Of a DNA stretch of 64,000 nucleotides, positions 1 to 8,108 are shown piece by piece; the first letter of the stretch is position 1; each line of letters opens with the position of its first letter. Position numbers and translations under genes: made by a program. The notes beneath the pieces are model-generated. The model saw only the letters and a program-made list of their open reading frames with translations. It ran no database searches and was not told the DNA's origin. This stretch comes from Planctomycetota bacterium (lineage in GTDB: Bacteria > Planctomycetota > Phycisphaerae > Phycisphaerales > SM1A02): assembly GCA_024230295.1 (NCBI GenBank), contig JAAERN010000049.1:62001-126000 (forward strand), read 5' to 3'.

Positions 1-1038
1 AATGATGGGACAGATGGCCGTAGGTGACTCGAGCACATCGAAGCCCGCTTCACGAATTCCCGCACGAGCCTTCTCGGTGTTCGATCGCAGTTTGGCCACC
101 CGCTCTGGCTCGCGTGCCACGATCTCGATGGCCTTTGCTGCAGATGCCGCGACCGTGCAGGGAAGCGCGTTGCTGAAAAGAGTCGGTCTCGCCCGCTGGA
201 CAATCATCTCCATCGCGGCGCTGGACCCCGCGAGATACCCGCCCGCCCCACCGCCGAGGGCCTTGCCGAGCGTGCCGGTAAAGATGTCGATCATCGCAGG
301 GTCCATGCCCCAGTACTCGTGGGTACCGCGGCCGGTCTCGCCCATGACACCGGTACCGTGCGAATCGTCGACGACCAGCATCGCGCCGAATTCGTCGCAC
401 AACGTCCGCAGGCCCGGCAGGTTTCCGAGATCGCCCTCCATCGAGAAGACGCCGTCAGTCACCAGCCAAATCACGCCGCTGTCGCCTGCGGTTTCGCGGG
501 CCTTCACGAGCACCTCGCGGCAGTGATCCATATCAGAGTGCTTGAAGACGGCCTTGTTGACGCCCTTCTTGATGACAGTCGTCAGTCGCATCGCGTCGAT
601 GATGCACGCGTGATTGAGTTCGTCGCTGACGATGACGTCGCCCGGCTCACACAGCGTTGCAAAGCATGCCTCGGTCGCGGTCCAGCAGGACACGAAGGTG
701 TACGCCGCCTCGGTGCCGAGAAAGGAGGCAATCTGTTGCTCAAGATGTTCGTGCGCCGTAAACGTACCGCAGATGAAACGGACCGAAGCAGTGCCGCCCC
801 CCCCCTTCCGGAGCCCTTCGATGCCCGCTTCCACAACCTCGGGATGGTTGGCAAGGCCAAGGTAATTGTTTGAGCAAAAACAGTCGACCGTGCCCACGCC
901 GCGGATGTCGATGCTCGGGCCCATCGGGCCTTCGATCATCTGGAGGTGCTTGTACTGACCGCTCACTTCGAGTTCATCCAGCACCCCGCGGGTTCGCTGA
1001 TCAAAAAGGGCCGCGCCCGATGCATTGGTGGTGGTCAT
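1..1038 (-). CDS. kbl: Glycine C-acetyltransferase (2-amino-3-ketobutyrate CoA ligase), 3' end cut by window edge
   Basis: PLP enzyme of the alpha-oxoamine synthase family that cleaves 2-amino-3-ketobutyrate with CoA to glycine and acetyl-CoA, the second step of threonine degradation. Reading from ATG 1038 gives the family N-terminus (FCSNNYLGLANHP), the aspartate motif VVDDSHGTG and the PLP-lysine motif GTLGKALGG near residue 259. The frame is open to base 1, where the peptide reads SPTAICPI, so roughly the last 50 residues lie outside. Not listed as one long ORF in the track because it has no stop here. The start overlaps the stop of the upstream dehydrogenase gene (ATGA), implying translational coupling. 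Confidence 0.93.
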   Translation of the reverse strand, partial: MTTTNASGAALFDQRTRGVLDELEVSGQYKHLQMIEGPMGPSIDIRGVGTVDCFCSNNYLGLANHPEVVEAGIEGLRKGGGGTASVRFICGTFTAHEHLEQQIASFLGTEAAYTFVSCWTATEACFATLCEPGDVIVSDELNHACIIDAMRLTTVIKKGVNKAVFKHSDMDHCREVLVKARETAGDSGVIWLVTDGVFSMEGDLGNLPGLRTLCDEFGAMLVVDDSHGTGVMGETGRGTHEYWGMDPAMIDIFTGTLGKALGGGAGGYLAGSSAAMEMIVQRARPTLFSNALPCTVAASAAKAIEIVAREPERVAKLRSNTEKARAGIREAGFDVLESPTAICPII

Positions 1039-2072
1039 GATGTCGCTCCTTCTCGGGCTGGCGCGTCGCCGTAGCGGGCGCGAACGGTTGGCACGATGTA
1101 CTCGGCCATCGCCTCATCCAGATTCCAGCGTGGTTCAAATCCCCAGTCTTCCCGCGCTCGCATGCAGTCAACATCGGCTGGCCACGTGTCGACGAGCGAC
1201 TGCCTGCCCTCGTGCGGATCGAATGTAATTTCGGCGCCAGAGAAGTGCCGACGTACTGCGGCGGCGAAGTCACCTGCCGTCGCCGAAAATGCAGCGACGT
1301 TGTAGACGCATCGAGAGAGCACCGGGGCTTCGGCGAGCGACAGGATCGCTTCAACACACTCCGGCATCATCATCCACGGCAAAGTCGTGTCTTCACGCAC
1401 GAAGCACACGCAAGATTCTCCCCGCGCTGCCGCATGAATCATCTCGGGCACGTAATCGCTCGTTCCACCAACGGGCACGGTGTCGGCTGAAATGATGCCT
1501 GGCAATCGCAAACAGCGGAAGTCGATCGGCGGGCGGCGATCGCCCCGCGTGATCGATCGGTAGTACCGACCGTAGTACCGCCCCATTGCCTCGCAATACA
1601 GTTTGTTCGCCCCGTACATGGTGATTGGCCGCAGGGCCTGATACTCGCGGACCGGCGGCAATTCGTTCTTCTCGCGAGGCTCCACGCCATAGATTGCGAT
1701 GGTGCTCGGAAAGACAAATCGAATTGGATCGTCATAGATCTGCGCCTGCTCGGCGGCAGTCCGTAGGAGATTGAAGGTGCCCTGAACATTGACCTCATGG
1801 GCCTGCTCCGGTGCCCGCTCGGCCGAGGTGCTCAGGAGGGCCGCGAGATGGATGACCTCATTGATCTGATGCAGCGAAATCACATGCTCGATAAATGCTC
1901 GGTCGCAGATATTGCCCACGTGGACGGACTCAACCTTGTGTTGAAGTTCCGCTGGGATTTCCCTCAGATCCATGGCAATCAGTCGCACGCCCGGCCTCCC
2001 GGCGAGGGCGTTGATGAGCCCGTGGCCGATCTCTCCGGCGGCGCCCGTAATCAGAATCGTTCGTTCCATCAT
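1035..2072 (-). CDS. SDR-type NAD-dependent L-threonine 3-dehydrogenase
   Basis: Extended SDR protein of about 345 residues. The N-terminus has the Rossmann glycine motif ITGAAGEIG, and the catalytic YxxxK is seen as MYGANK. The segments FRCLRLPGIIS and GGTSDYVPEM match the short-chain threonine dehydrogenases (Flavobacterium and trypanosome type) better than generic sugar epimerases. It would oxidise threonine to 2-amino-3-ketobutyrate, the substrate of kbl, which overlaps its stop codon. The ORF-track start at 2168 is too long; tandem ATGs at 2072 and 2069 follow an AGGAG at good spacing. A nucleotide-sugar epimerase is the alternative, made less likely by the kbl partner. Confidence 0.82.
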   Translation of the reverse strand: MMERTILITGAAGEIGHGLINALAGRPGVRLIAMDLREIPAELQHKVESVHVGNICDRAFIEHVISLHQINEVIHLAALLSTSAERAPEQAHEVNVQGTFNLLRTAAEQAQIYDDPIRFVFPSTIAIYGVEPREKNELPPVREYQALRPITMYGANKLYCEAMGRYYGRYYRSITRGDRRPPIDFRCLRLPGIISADTVPVGGTSDYVPEMIHAAARGESCVCFVREDTTLPWMMMPECVEAILSLAEAPVLSRCVYNVAAFSATAGDFAAAVRRHFSGAEITFDPHEGRQSLVDTWPADVDCMRAREDWGFEPRWNLDEAMAEYIVPTVRARYGDAPAREGATS

Positions 2073-2122
2073 TGGCGGCTCTCCTGACGTTGGAAGACCC
2101 CCAGTGTACCGCGCAGGGCTGC

Positions 2123-2128
2123 TATCCT
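2123..2128 (+). promoter_or_regulatory. Candidate -10 element of rlmN (possible leaderless start)
   Basis: TATCCT ends six bases before the GTG codon chosen for rlmN. No Shine-Dalgarno sequence precedes that GTG, and no convincing -35 box is seen. If used, transcription would begin at or next to the start codon. Confidence 0.3.
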
Positions 2129-2134
2129 CGCCCC

Positions 2135-3127
2135 GTGCCACACCCAGATCTACTTCTTGGGTCCACACTTGAGGGTTGGGTTCGTCTCGATGACGCCCCC
2201 CACGGTGCCGAGGCTGCGGACATCTATCGGCGGTACTTCCGCCACGGTTCGCACGCCGCTGTACCCGGCGATGGACGCGTCATCACGAGCACGCTCGAAG
2301 ATGACGGGACGACGAAGTTCTTGCTCAAACACACCGATGGTGCTGAAACCGAGTCGGTCATCATGCCGATCAAGGGGCGGTCCGGCCGCATTCGCCACAC
2401 GCTCTGCCTCTCGAGTCAAGTCGGCTGCGCAATGGGATGCACCTTCTGCCAGACGGCCACGATGGGACGCGTGCGGCAACTCACCGCGGCCGAAATCATC
2501 GCCCAGTGGCACCACGCCACACATGTGCTTGGCGCCGCGATCACCAATGTCGTGTTCATGGGGATGGGCGAACCGATGGACAACCTCGCCGCAGTCCTCA
2601 CATCCATCGAAGTGCTCGTTGATCACAACGCTGCGGCCATTCCCCCGAGCCGAGTCGGCCTCTCGACAGTCGGACACGCGGAGGGCATACGTCAGTTCAC
2701 ACGATTTATGCAGCGGCCCGGCATGCATCAAGTCAGACTTGCGGTGTCGGTCAACGCGGCCGATGAAGAAACACGCAGCTCCATCATGCCGATTACCCGC
2801 GCGGTGTCGATGACAGCGCTTCGCGACTCAATGCAGGAGTGGATCGAAGCCGGAGGGCGACCGATTCTGATTGAGTACGTGCTCATCCCTGGGGTCAACG
2901 ATCACCCCGATGCCCCTGACATGCTCGCTGAGTGGCTGAGTGACCTGCCGTGCCGCGTCAACGTGATTCCGTATAACCCCAAAGTCGACTCGCCCTGGCC
3001 CGCGCCAGATGAGCAAGACGTCAAAGCGTTCATCGATGCGGTTTCGCTACGAGGACTTCCCGTCAATCGCCGCCGAACAATGGGCCGCGGGGTCATGGCG
3101 GCATGCGGACAACTCGGCGTTTCCTGA
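2135..3127 (+). CDS. rlmN: Radical SAM 23S rRNA (adenine-C2)-methyltransferase, RlmN type
   Basis: Radical SAM enzyme of about 330 residues that methylates C2 of an adenine in 23S rRNA and probably in some tRNAs. The 4Fe-4S motif CAMGCTFC lies at residues 98-105, directly after SSQVGC as in the family. The conserved GMGEPMDN (SAM binding), LSTVGH, NVIPYNP and the C-terminal cysteine in AACGQL, which forms the methyl-thiol intermediate, are all present. The N-terminal accessory domain is about 25 residues shorter than in E. coli. The track start at 2072 is a TTG overlapping the divergent dehydrogenase start; GTG 2135 is preferred. Confidence 0.92.
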   Translation: MPHPDLLLGSTLEGWVRLDDAPHGAEAADIYRRYFRHGSHAAVPGDGRVITSTLEDDGTTKFLLKHTDGAETESVIMPIKGRSGRIRHTLCLSSQVGCAMGCTFCQTATMGRVRQLTAAEIIAQWHHATHVLGAAITNVVFMGMGEPMDNLAAVLTSIEVLVDHNAAAIPPSRVGLSTVGHAEGIRQFTRFMQRPGMHQVRLAVSVNAADEETRSSIMPITRAVSMTALRDSMQEWIEAGGRPILIEYVLIPGVNDHPDAPDMLAEWLSDLPCRVNVIPYNPKVDSPWPAPDEQDVKAFIDAVSLRGLPVNRRRTMGRGVMAACGQLGVS

Positions 3128-3132
3128 ACCGA

Positions 3133-4470
3133 TCAATCGCTTACTGGCGCCGAGCGGGTACCGGGAATCGACTCCCACTGGGCCTCGGTCAAGATAGCGC
3201 GGAGCCGTAGCATCGTGTCGTCAATGAGTTCCTTTCGCCGAGCCTTGGCCTCATCGAGATTCGGAGTAGGCATTCGCTCCCCTCTTTCAACTCGCATGAA
3301 TCGGACTGCCTGATCCACATCCTGATCCATCAACACTCGCCCTTCTTCAAGAATCATCGCATTCTGATAAGCATGTGCCAATGTCTTCTCGAGCGTCTCA
3401 TGCTCCATTTGCAGCGCAATCACCATGCCCCGCTGCGCCGCGTCGAGCCCTCCAGCGGTCAACGCCGAGGCCAACGCACGATCGGCGCGATCTCGCCGCC
3501 ATACACCCGGAAAGGCATCGCGCCTCGCACGCTCGCGGTATTGCTCCGCTGTGCCAGCATCAAGAAGAATGGCGAACATCTCAATGCCTTCGATCGCATG
3601 ATTCCGGACGGACTCTCGTCTCGCCATGGCATCATCAAGGGCGTGTTTCCACGCATTCAGTTGGTTCGCTGAAATGGCGTCCGCTGCTCTTATCGGCAAA
3701 TAACGCAGGGCATTTTCTCTGGCAGCAACGAGTTGGGCGTGCTCGCGAATCCAGTGTGATTCGATATCCCGAAATACTGCCGACGCCAAATCCTCGGGTG
3801 CAAGTTTCGAAGTGGGGTCAAATGCCTCCGCCGAGAGCCGGCCACGCTTCATCATTCGCCGTGCAGCTGACTCTAACCACCAGACATCCAATGCCGCCTC
3901 ACCCTCATCCCCGACAATGCCGTAGAGAGTTGCTCGTAGCGACGCCGCGTATGCGTCCTTGAGGTCGTACCACTTCGCTAGCACGTTGGCTTGTTCTTTG
4001 AACGAGTCACCCCATCCAGGAAGCCGCTCGCCAGCCTCCACCGTCAGATCCAACGCCGCCTGCGCTTCCCGAGCCGCCTCCTGGAAGGCTTCTCGCAGAG
4101 CAGCCTCATCTCCGGCGAACTCTCCTGCCCGCCGACGCGCTTCGATTCGATCGCGGACCGATTCCATCGCCTGCGTCCAGCGAACTTCATCGCTGGCCAC
4201 CTCGACCGCGCCTTCCGGCATTGCTGCAGCGATGGCAGCCCGCGTTTCACTGGCTCCCTGACGAACCGAGTCCTGATAGGCGGTCATTGCAGCATGGGCT
4301 GCCTGCAACTCCTCGCCGCTCAACTCAAAGGTCAACGCAAGCGTTCTCAGATCGCTCGGTTTAATCTCCGCCATCGCCAATGACTGGGGTCGGTAACCAG
4401 GCACACTCGTGCCAGCTCGACTCTCGGAAGCCACGAAGAAGAGCAGGGCAATACTCAGCAATCTCATCAT
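3133..4470 (-). CDS. Secreted helical protein of unknown function, paralogue A
   Basis: About 445 residues with a clear signal peptide (MMRLLSIALLFFVASESRA). The mature part is predicted to be almost entirely alpha-helical, rich in Ala, Glu and Arg, with no cysteine cluster or catalytic motif that I recognise. The C-terminal block EAQWESIPG loosely recalls the LTxxQ repeats of Spy/CpxP periplasmic chaperones, but I do not claim that family. It aligns along its length with the next upstream gene (for example FPGVWRRDRADR against HPDIFRSSQAAR), so the two arose by duplication. ATG 4470 follows GGAG by six bases; the track's first codon at 4473 is a TTG. It lies 24 bases after its paralogue, probably in one operon, and is convergent with rlmN. 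Confidence 0.75.
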   Translation of the reverse strand: MMRLLSIALLFFVASESRAGTSVPGYRPQSLAMAEIKPSDLRTLALTFELSGEELQAAHAAMTAYQDSVRQGASETRAAIAAAMPEGAVEVASDEVRWTQAMESVRDRIEARRRAGEFAGDEAALREAFQEAAREAQAALDLTVEAGERLPGWGDSFKEQANVLAKWYDLKDAYAASLRATLYGIVGDEGEAALDVWWLESAARRMMKRGRLSAEAFDPTSKLAPEDLASAVFRDIESHWIREHAQLVAARENALRYLPIRAADAISANQLNAWKHALDDAMARRESVRNHAIEGIEMFAILLDAGTAEQYRERARRDAFPGVWRRDRADRALASALTAGGLDAAQRGMVIALQMEHETLEKTLAHAYQNAMILEEGRVLMDQDVDQAVRFMRVERGERMPTPNLDEAKARRKELIDDTMLRLRAILTEAQWESIPGTRSAPVSD

Positions 4471-4494
4471 CAAGAGCTCCGTACACGCATGGTT

Positions 4495-5862
4495 CTATTG
4501 AATCGGGGCAAAGCGAAGCGGTTCGCCGCTGTCATCTTGGAGCGTGCCGCGGAGCACCTTCGGAGGAAGTCGCGTTTCGCTGGGAACCGCGTTCCATCGC
4601 TCGGGCCCCAAAAGGTCCCTCAGGTTTCCGAGCCACGATACATCCAACTGCCGCCGCCTTTCCGCCATCTTCAAGGCCTCGACCAAGGCCTCATCTTCGG
4701 GAGTATCTGCCAGCCCGAAAAGTGCAGTCGGGCCGAAGACTTGGGCCATCGCTCGCTGCTCAGCACGCGCCGTCAGGACACGCCCAGCAGCGGCGCGCTC
4801 GGCAGCTCGTTCATTGGCCGCAGCACGCAGCCGCGGTCCACCAAAGCGGACCCGGAGCGCTATCGCAGCTGCACGCATCTCTTCCGGCACGTCACCTTGG
4901 CCGAGCAGCCATTCGCTTACTCGCGCCGCCTGAGATGAGCGAAAAATGTCGGGATGCATGGCCTCACTGACGTCCCGTTGGAAGTCATTCAAGAACGCTA
5001 CGGGAAGTTGCCCGCCGAGTCTTTGGAACCACTCAAGGTTGACATCCCGAAGGCGCTTTCTGGCGACAACCTCCTCTTGGGTGATTGCGAGAAGGTCAAT
5101 CTCATCCCTTCGCTCCTTCGCATCTAGACGTCTCGCATACAGGTCAGCGAGCACATCGTCCCTCACCTTGGCCACTGTGGCCCACGCATGCTCGTAGGCG
5201 GCCAGATCATCCCTCATAGACTCAATGACGCCGGGATCATTCTGGAAGATCCGGCGTATGAGCATGCCAAGGTCGAGATCTTCGCCTGTAATCTCGCCCG
5301 TGAATGGTGACCGCTGCCGCCGAATGGCCGACTCAACGCGATCCCACCGAGCCGCCTGCGCGGGGCTGACGATGAGGTCAATATCTCGTTGCAAATCCTG
5401 ACGAAGTTGCGCTCTCACCGCTCGCCAATGTTCAAGTGTTCTGGCTCGCTCGGAAGGGAGCGGTGGTGGCCGATTCTCGAAGGCATCAGCAAACTCTTCG
5501 CGTGCCTGCGCCTCCCGATAGCGGAGCCACGCGGCTGCTTCAATCGGATCATCCATCGCGGAGGCTTGTGCTCTCGTCTCGGCCCACGACGCTTGATGCG
5601 AAGACCAGTCGCGGGGATGCCAATCAAGGTGAAGTGAGTCAGGGTCGATGCTCAATAGCGCTTCGGATGCATTCCCGCGTGCCGCCTCGTCTGCGGCGAT
5701 GTACTCCGATAGCACATGATCGAGGACAGCCCCCTGCTCCTTGTCAAGTTCCAACTCCTGAATGATGACCGGCAGATCACGCTGAAGCATGATTGGCCTG
5801 AGCAGTGGATTCGCGGCCTCGGCAGTAGTCGAAAGACAGAGTGAGATGAGAACGCACAGCAT
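4495..5862 (-). CDS. Secreted helical protein of unknown function, paralogue B
   Basis: About 455 residues starting with a signal peptide (MLCVLISLCLSTTAEA). The ORF-track start at 5940 adds 26 non-hydrophobic residues, so ATG 5862, preceded by GGAG, is preferred. The mature protein is helical and charged. Its C-terminal block RDLLGPERWNAVP corresponds to RAILTEAQWESIP in the downstream paralogue. The likely cellular location is the periplasm. No enzyme motif is visible. As first gene of a two-gene unit it fixes the context: a pair of related exported proteins whose products may interact. Confidence 0.72.
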   Translation of the reverse strand: MLCVLISLCLSTTAEAANPLLRPIMLQRDLPVIIQELELDKEQGAVLDHVLSEYIAADEAARGNASEALLSIDPDSLHLDWHPRDWSSHQASWAETRAQASAMDDPIEAAAWLRYREAQAREEFADAFENRPPPLPSERARTLEHWRAVRAQLRQDLQRDIDLIVSPAQAARWDRVESAIRRQRSPFTGEITGEDLDLGMLIRRIFQNDPGVIESMRDDLAAYEHAWATVAKVRDDVLADLYARRLDAKERRDEIDLLAITQEEVVARKRLRDVNLEWFQRLGGQLPVAFLNDFQRDVSEAMHPDIFRSSQAARVSEWLLGQGDVPEEMRAAAIALRVRFGGPRLRAAANERAAERAAAGRVLTARAEQRAMAQVFGPTALFGLADTPEDEALVEALKMAERRRQLDVSWLGNLRDLLGPERWNAVPSETRLPPKVLRGTLQDDSGEPLRFAPIQ

Positions 5863-6225
5863 CCGGGAGGACTCCTTCGCGGCACGGTAGTCTACGCCGA
5901 CGAAGTCATGTGAGGTTCTTATTGTCGGCACTGGCCCCATAGGCCTCGGGACAGCGTGACATATCCGCTCGGCCGGTGTCGGCGTGCTTCACTGGATCCA
6001 TCGGAGAGACAATCGCCAGCCTGCTCCCCCACCGACTCGATTCTTCAACTCCCCGGAACGCATTGCCATTGCGGGCATCGATCTTCCGGTGCCCACACAG
6101 GAGAAGATCACGGTCCCCACATCGCTGCCGCCATTTCCGGAACCCCACACCCGCCCGTTCAAAAAGCGCGAGTCCTTCCCGAGGCCAGAGAAGTACTCGC
6201 GTTGAGCACACTCACACACCTCAGA
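5863..6225. other. Intergenic region without a recognisable gene
   Basis: This 363-base gap between the M64 peptidase stop and the start of paralogue B (both minus strand) holds only short overlapping ORFs (5906-6211 and 5989-6219 on minus; 5956-6353 on plus). None has a ribosome binding site, a signal peptide or recognisable similarity. I see no tRNA, strong terminator or repeat. It probably contains the promoter of the two-gene unit. Confidence 0.5.
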
Positions 6226-7725
6226 TCAAGGGCACGCCCCCCAGCCGGCCAGCGCTTCGAGGAGATCATTGGCTCCGACGATCCCATCGCCATCAACGTC
6301 GCCCGTTGGTCCTGAGGTCCCCCAGGCATCGACAATTGCCAGTAGGTCATTGACGTCAACCGTTCCATTGCCATCCTGATCTGCGGGACACGGCTGCGCC
6401 ACATCCAGATGCCACTGCAGATCCCGAGTCATCAATGCGGCACGCGCGTCTTCGTCCTTTACCCACTCGGTTGCATCGACGACATGCACTTCAAGAGTGT
6501 GATTGCCGCTGGAAATACTGATCGCCCCGAGATCCAATTCGGGCTCAACCGCCCCGGCAATCGCCTCGCCGTCGATGGACCACTGCACGTCGAGCGCATG
6601 ACCGCCAGGGTCGACCGGATCAACAAAGACGGTTTCCGTACCATCCAGCACCGGCCCCGTCGGCGTCCAATCATCCAGAGGATCCACGATTGCGTACATT
6701 TCGAGCACGAGCGCTTCTGCAGAAGGCGCGTTGAAGGGGCGAGCGAGCGACCGCATCATAGAATTATCACTCGGTCGATAGATACCAAACTCACAGTAGG
6801 CAGCACCTTCATAGGTATCGACAGGGCCGTCCCATGGAGCCGGGTTCAAGCCAAGCCATGCAGCCCACTTCGTTCCGGAGATCGCCATTTGCGTAACGTT
6901 CAGCGTGGAGATATTCACAGTCGAAGGCTCACCGCCAGTCCAAGTCTCACCATCCCCATAGTGGTATTCGTCGGCGAGGTCGCCGAAACTGTGGCCGAAC
7001 TCGTGAATCGCAACCCAATACGCACTTCCATTGCCGCCAGATACGGTGCCGAGATTTGAGCTCGAATATCCCGCTCCGCCGTACTTCGTCGAGTTCGCAA
7101 TCGCAAGCACTTGCTCTCGATCCGGCGCGGCATTGGCGAACCCGATGGCCTTGGAGACGTTGATACACAAGAGCCGTTCGATGTTGCTGCACCAAAACGC
7201 CATGTCCATCGCGGTGTCACGGTCGATGCCGTCATTTGGATCATTGTCAACGCCGGACTCATTCGATACGACATCGACTCGGTGCGCGAGGAACAGGCCG
7301 CCATAGGACGCGAACGGCTCCTCAGAAAACATCGCCTGAACCGTCGCGTTCGCCTGTGATTGATACAGCGACATCTCGGCGGCCGTATATCCGTCGCCAA
7401 CGATGACCAGATCGATCCGATTACTCGAGGGCCCCGATCCAAAGATCAACTCCGAACCAACTCGCTCCGCCAGATGGCCATGTCGCTGTTCGGCCACAGG
7501 AACGGAAAGTCGGCCACCAAAGAGCTGTCCATCCGCATCAATGGAGTCCCAGTACAGCGTCTCTGTCTGGAGCGGTGAATCCGACGCGTGCGCCGCGCCG
7601 AGTCCAAGTCCGAGGGCGACGATCCCAATTTTCGCAGTAATGATTCGCACCAACAAGACTCCCGAGCCCACCCGATCCAGAGCGTACACGACTGAGGCTT
7701 CCACGCAAGCAAAGATCGACGGCAT
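6226..7725 (-). CDS. Secreted M64-family metallopeptidase with C-terminal GC-type dockerin
   Basis: Exported zinc peptidase of the IgA-peptidase M64 family. The active-site motif HEFGHSFGDLADEY carries the HExxH zinc helix and downstream acidic ligand. Two calcium-loop repeats at the C-terminus (DQDGNGTVDVNDLL and DVDGDGIVGANDLL) end in GWGACP, the double EF-hand tail of Phycisphaerae surface proteins. Start choice is open: ATG 7725 overlaps the YraN stop (ATGA) but gives a long N-region; GTG 7650, eight bases after GGGAG, would give a canonical signal peptide (RIITAKIGIVALGLGLGAAHA). It probably degrades extracellular protein while held at the cell surface. Confidence 0.85.
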   Translation of the reverse strand: MPSIFACVEASVVYALDRVGSGVLLVRIITAKIGIVALGLGLGAAHASDSPLQTETLYWDSIDADGQLFGGRLSVPVAEQRHGHLAERVGSELIFGSGPSSNRIDLVIVGDGYTAAEMSLYQSQANATVQAMFSEEPFASYGGLFLAHRVDVVSNESGVDNDPNDGIDRDTAMDMAFWCSNIERLLCINVSKAIGFANAAPDREQVLAIANSTKYGGAGYSSSNLGTVSGGNGSAYWVAIHEFGHSFGDLADEYHYGDGETWTGGEPSTVNISTLNVTQMAISGTKWAAWLGLNPAPWDGPVDTYEGAAYCEFGIYRPSDNSMMRSLARPFNAPSAEALVLEMYAIVDPLDDWTPTGPVLDGTETVFVDPVDPGGHALDVQWSIDGEAIAGAVEPELDLGAISISSGNHTLEVHVVDATEWVKDEDARAALMTRDLQWHLDVAQPCPADQDGNGTVDVNDLLAIVDAWGTSGPTGDVDGDGIVGANDLLEALAGWGACP

Positions 7726-8108
7726 CAACGATATCGGAGACGCGTATCGTCGAAGGCCGCCTCCATCATCCGAACGCGGCATCGCCACCTGCCGACCTCA
7801 ACACAGGCGACATCAAAGCGAAGTCGGCGGTTTCGATTCCATTCATGGGGCAATCGCTCAGCAGCCCGCGCAATTCGTCGCTGCTTGGGAATATCAACTC
7901 GTCGAAGTATTGGATCGGCACCGCTGGTTGCCTTGACCTCCACAATCGCGAGAACACCGCCACCTCTCGGAACCGCAACAATGTCCAGTTCATCCCGCCC
8001 AAGTCGAATATTGCATCCCAAGATCCGCCAGCCTCGAAATCTCATCCACCGACGAGCGGCTCGCTCACCGCGGGGTCCGATTGTGTAGCGATTCGGCGAG
8101 AAAATCAC
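7725..8108 (-). CDS. YraN/UPF0102 family protein
   Basis: A 127-residue protein with the conserved order of the UPF0102 family: an N-terminal GPRGERAARRW helix, then GRDELDIVAV and AIVEVKAT, which together form the restriction-endonuclease-like acidic core (E/D-x-D...E-V-K). Members resemble Holliday-junction resolvases in fold, but their cellular role is not settled. The canonical GEiD motif reads DELD here. The start ATG at 8108 overlaps the stop of the SurA-like gene (ATGA), and its own stop overlaps a possible start of the M64 peptidase, so the three genes are probably one transcript. Confidence 0.85.
   Translation of the reverse strand: MIFSPNRYTIGPRGERAARRWMRFRGWRILGCNIRLGRDELDIVAVPRGGGVLAIVEVKATSGADPILRRVDIPKQRRIARAAERLPHEWNRNRRLRFDVACVEVGRWRCRVRMMEAAFDDTRLRYR

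Noticed and set aside
2-526. 174-residue plus-strand ORF at the left edge
   Set aside because: It is the antisense shadow of kbl; the minus frame has clear PLP-enzyme motifs.
2150-2731. 193-residue minus ORF inside rlmN
   Set aside because: Shadow of rlmN, whose radical SAM motifs are in the plus frame.
4380-4970. 196-residue plus ORF across the two secreted paralogues
   Set aside because: Runs antisense through two genes with signal peptides; no own features.
5906-6219. Two overlapping minus-strand ORFs in the gap before paralogue B
   Set aside because: No ribosome binding site, no recognised similarity, and they overlap each other in different frames.
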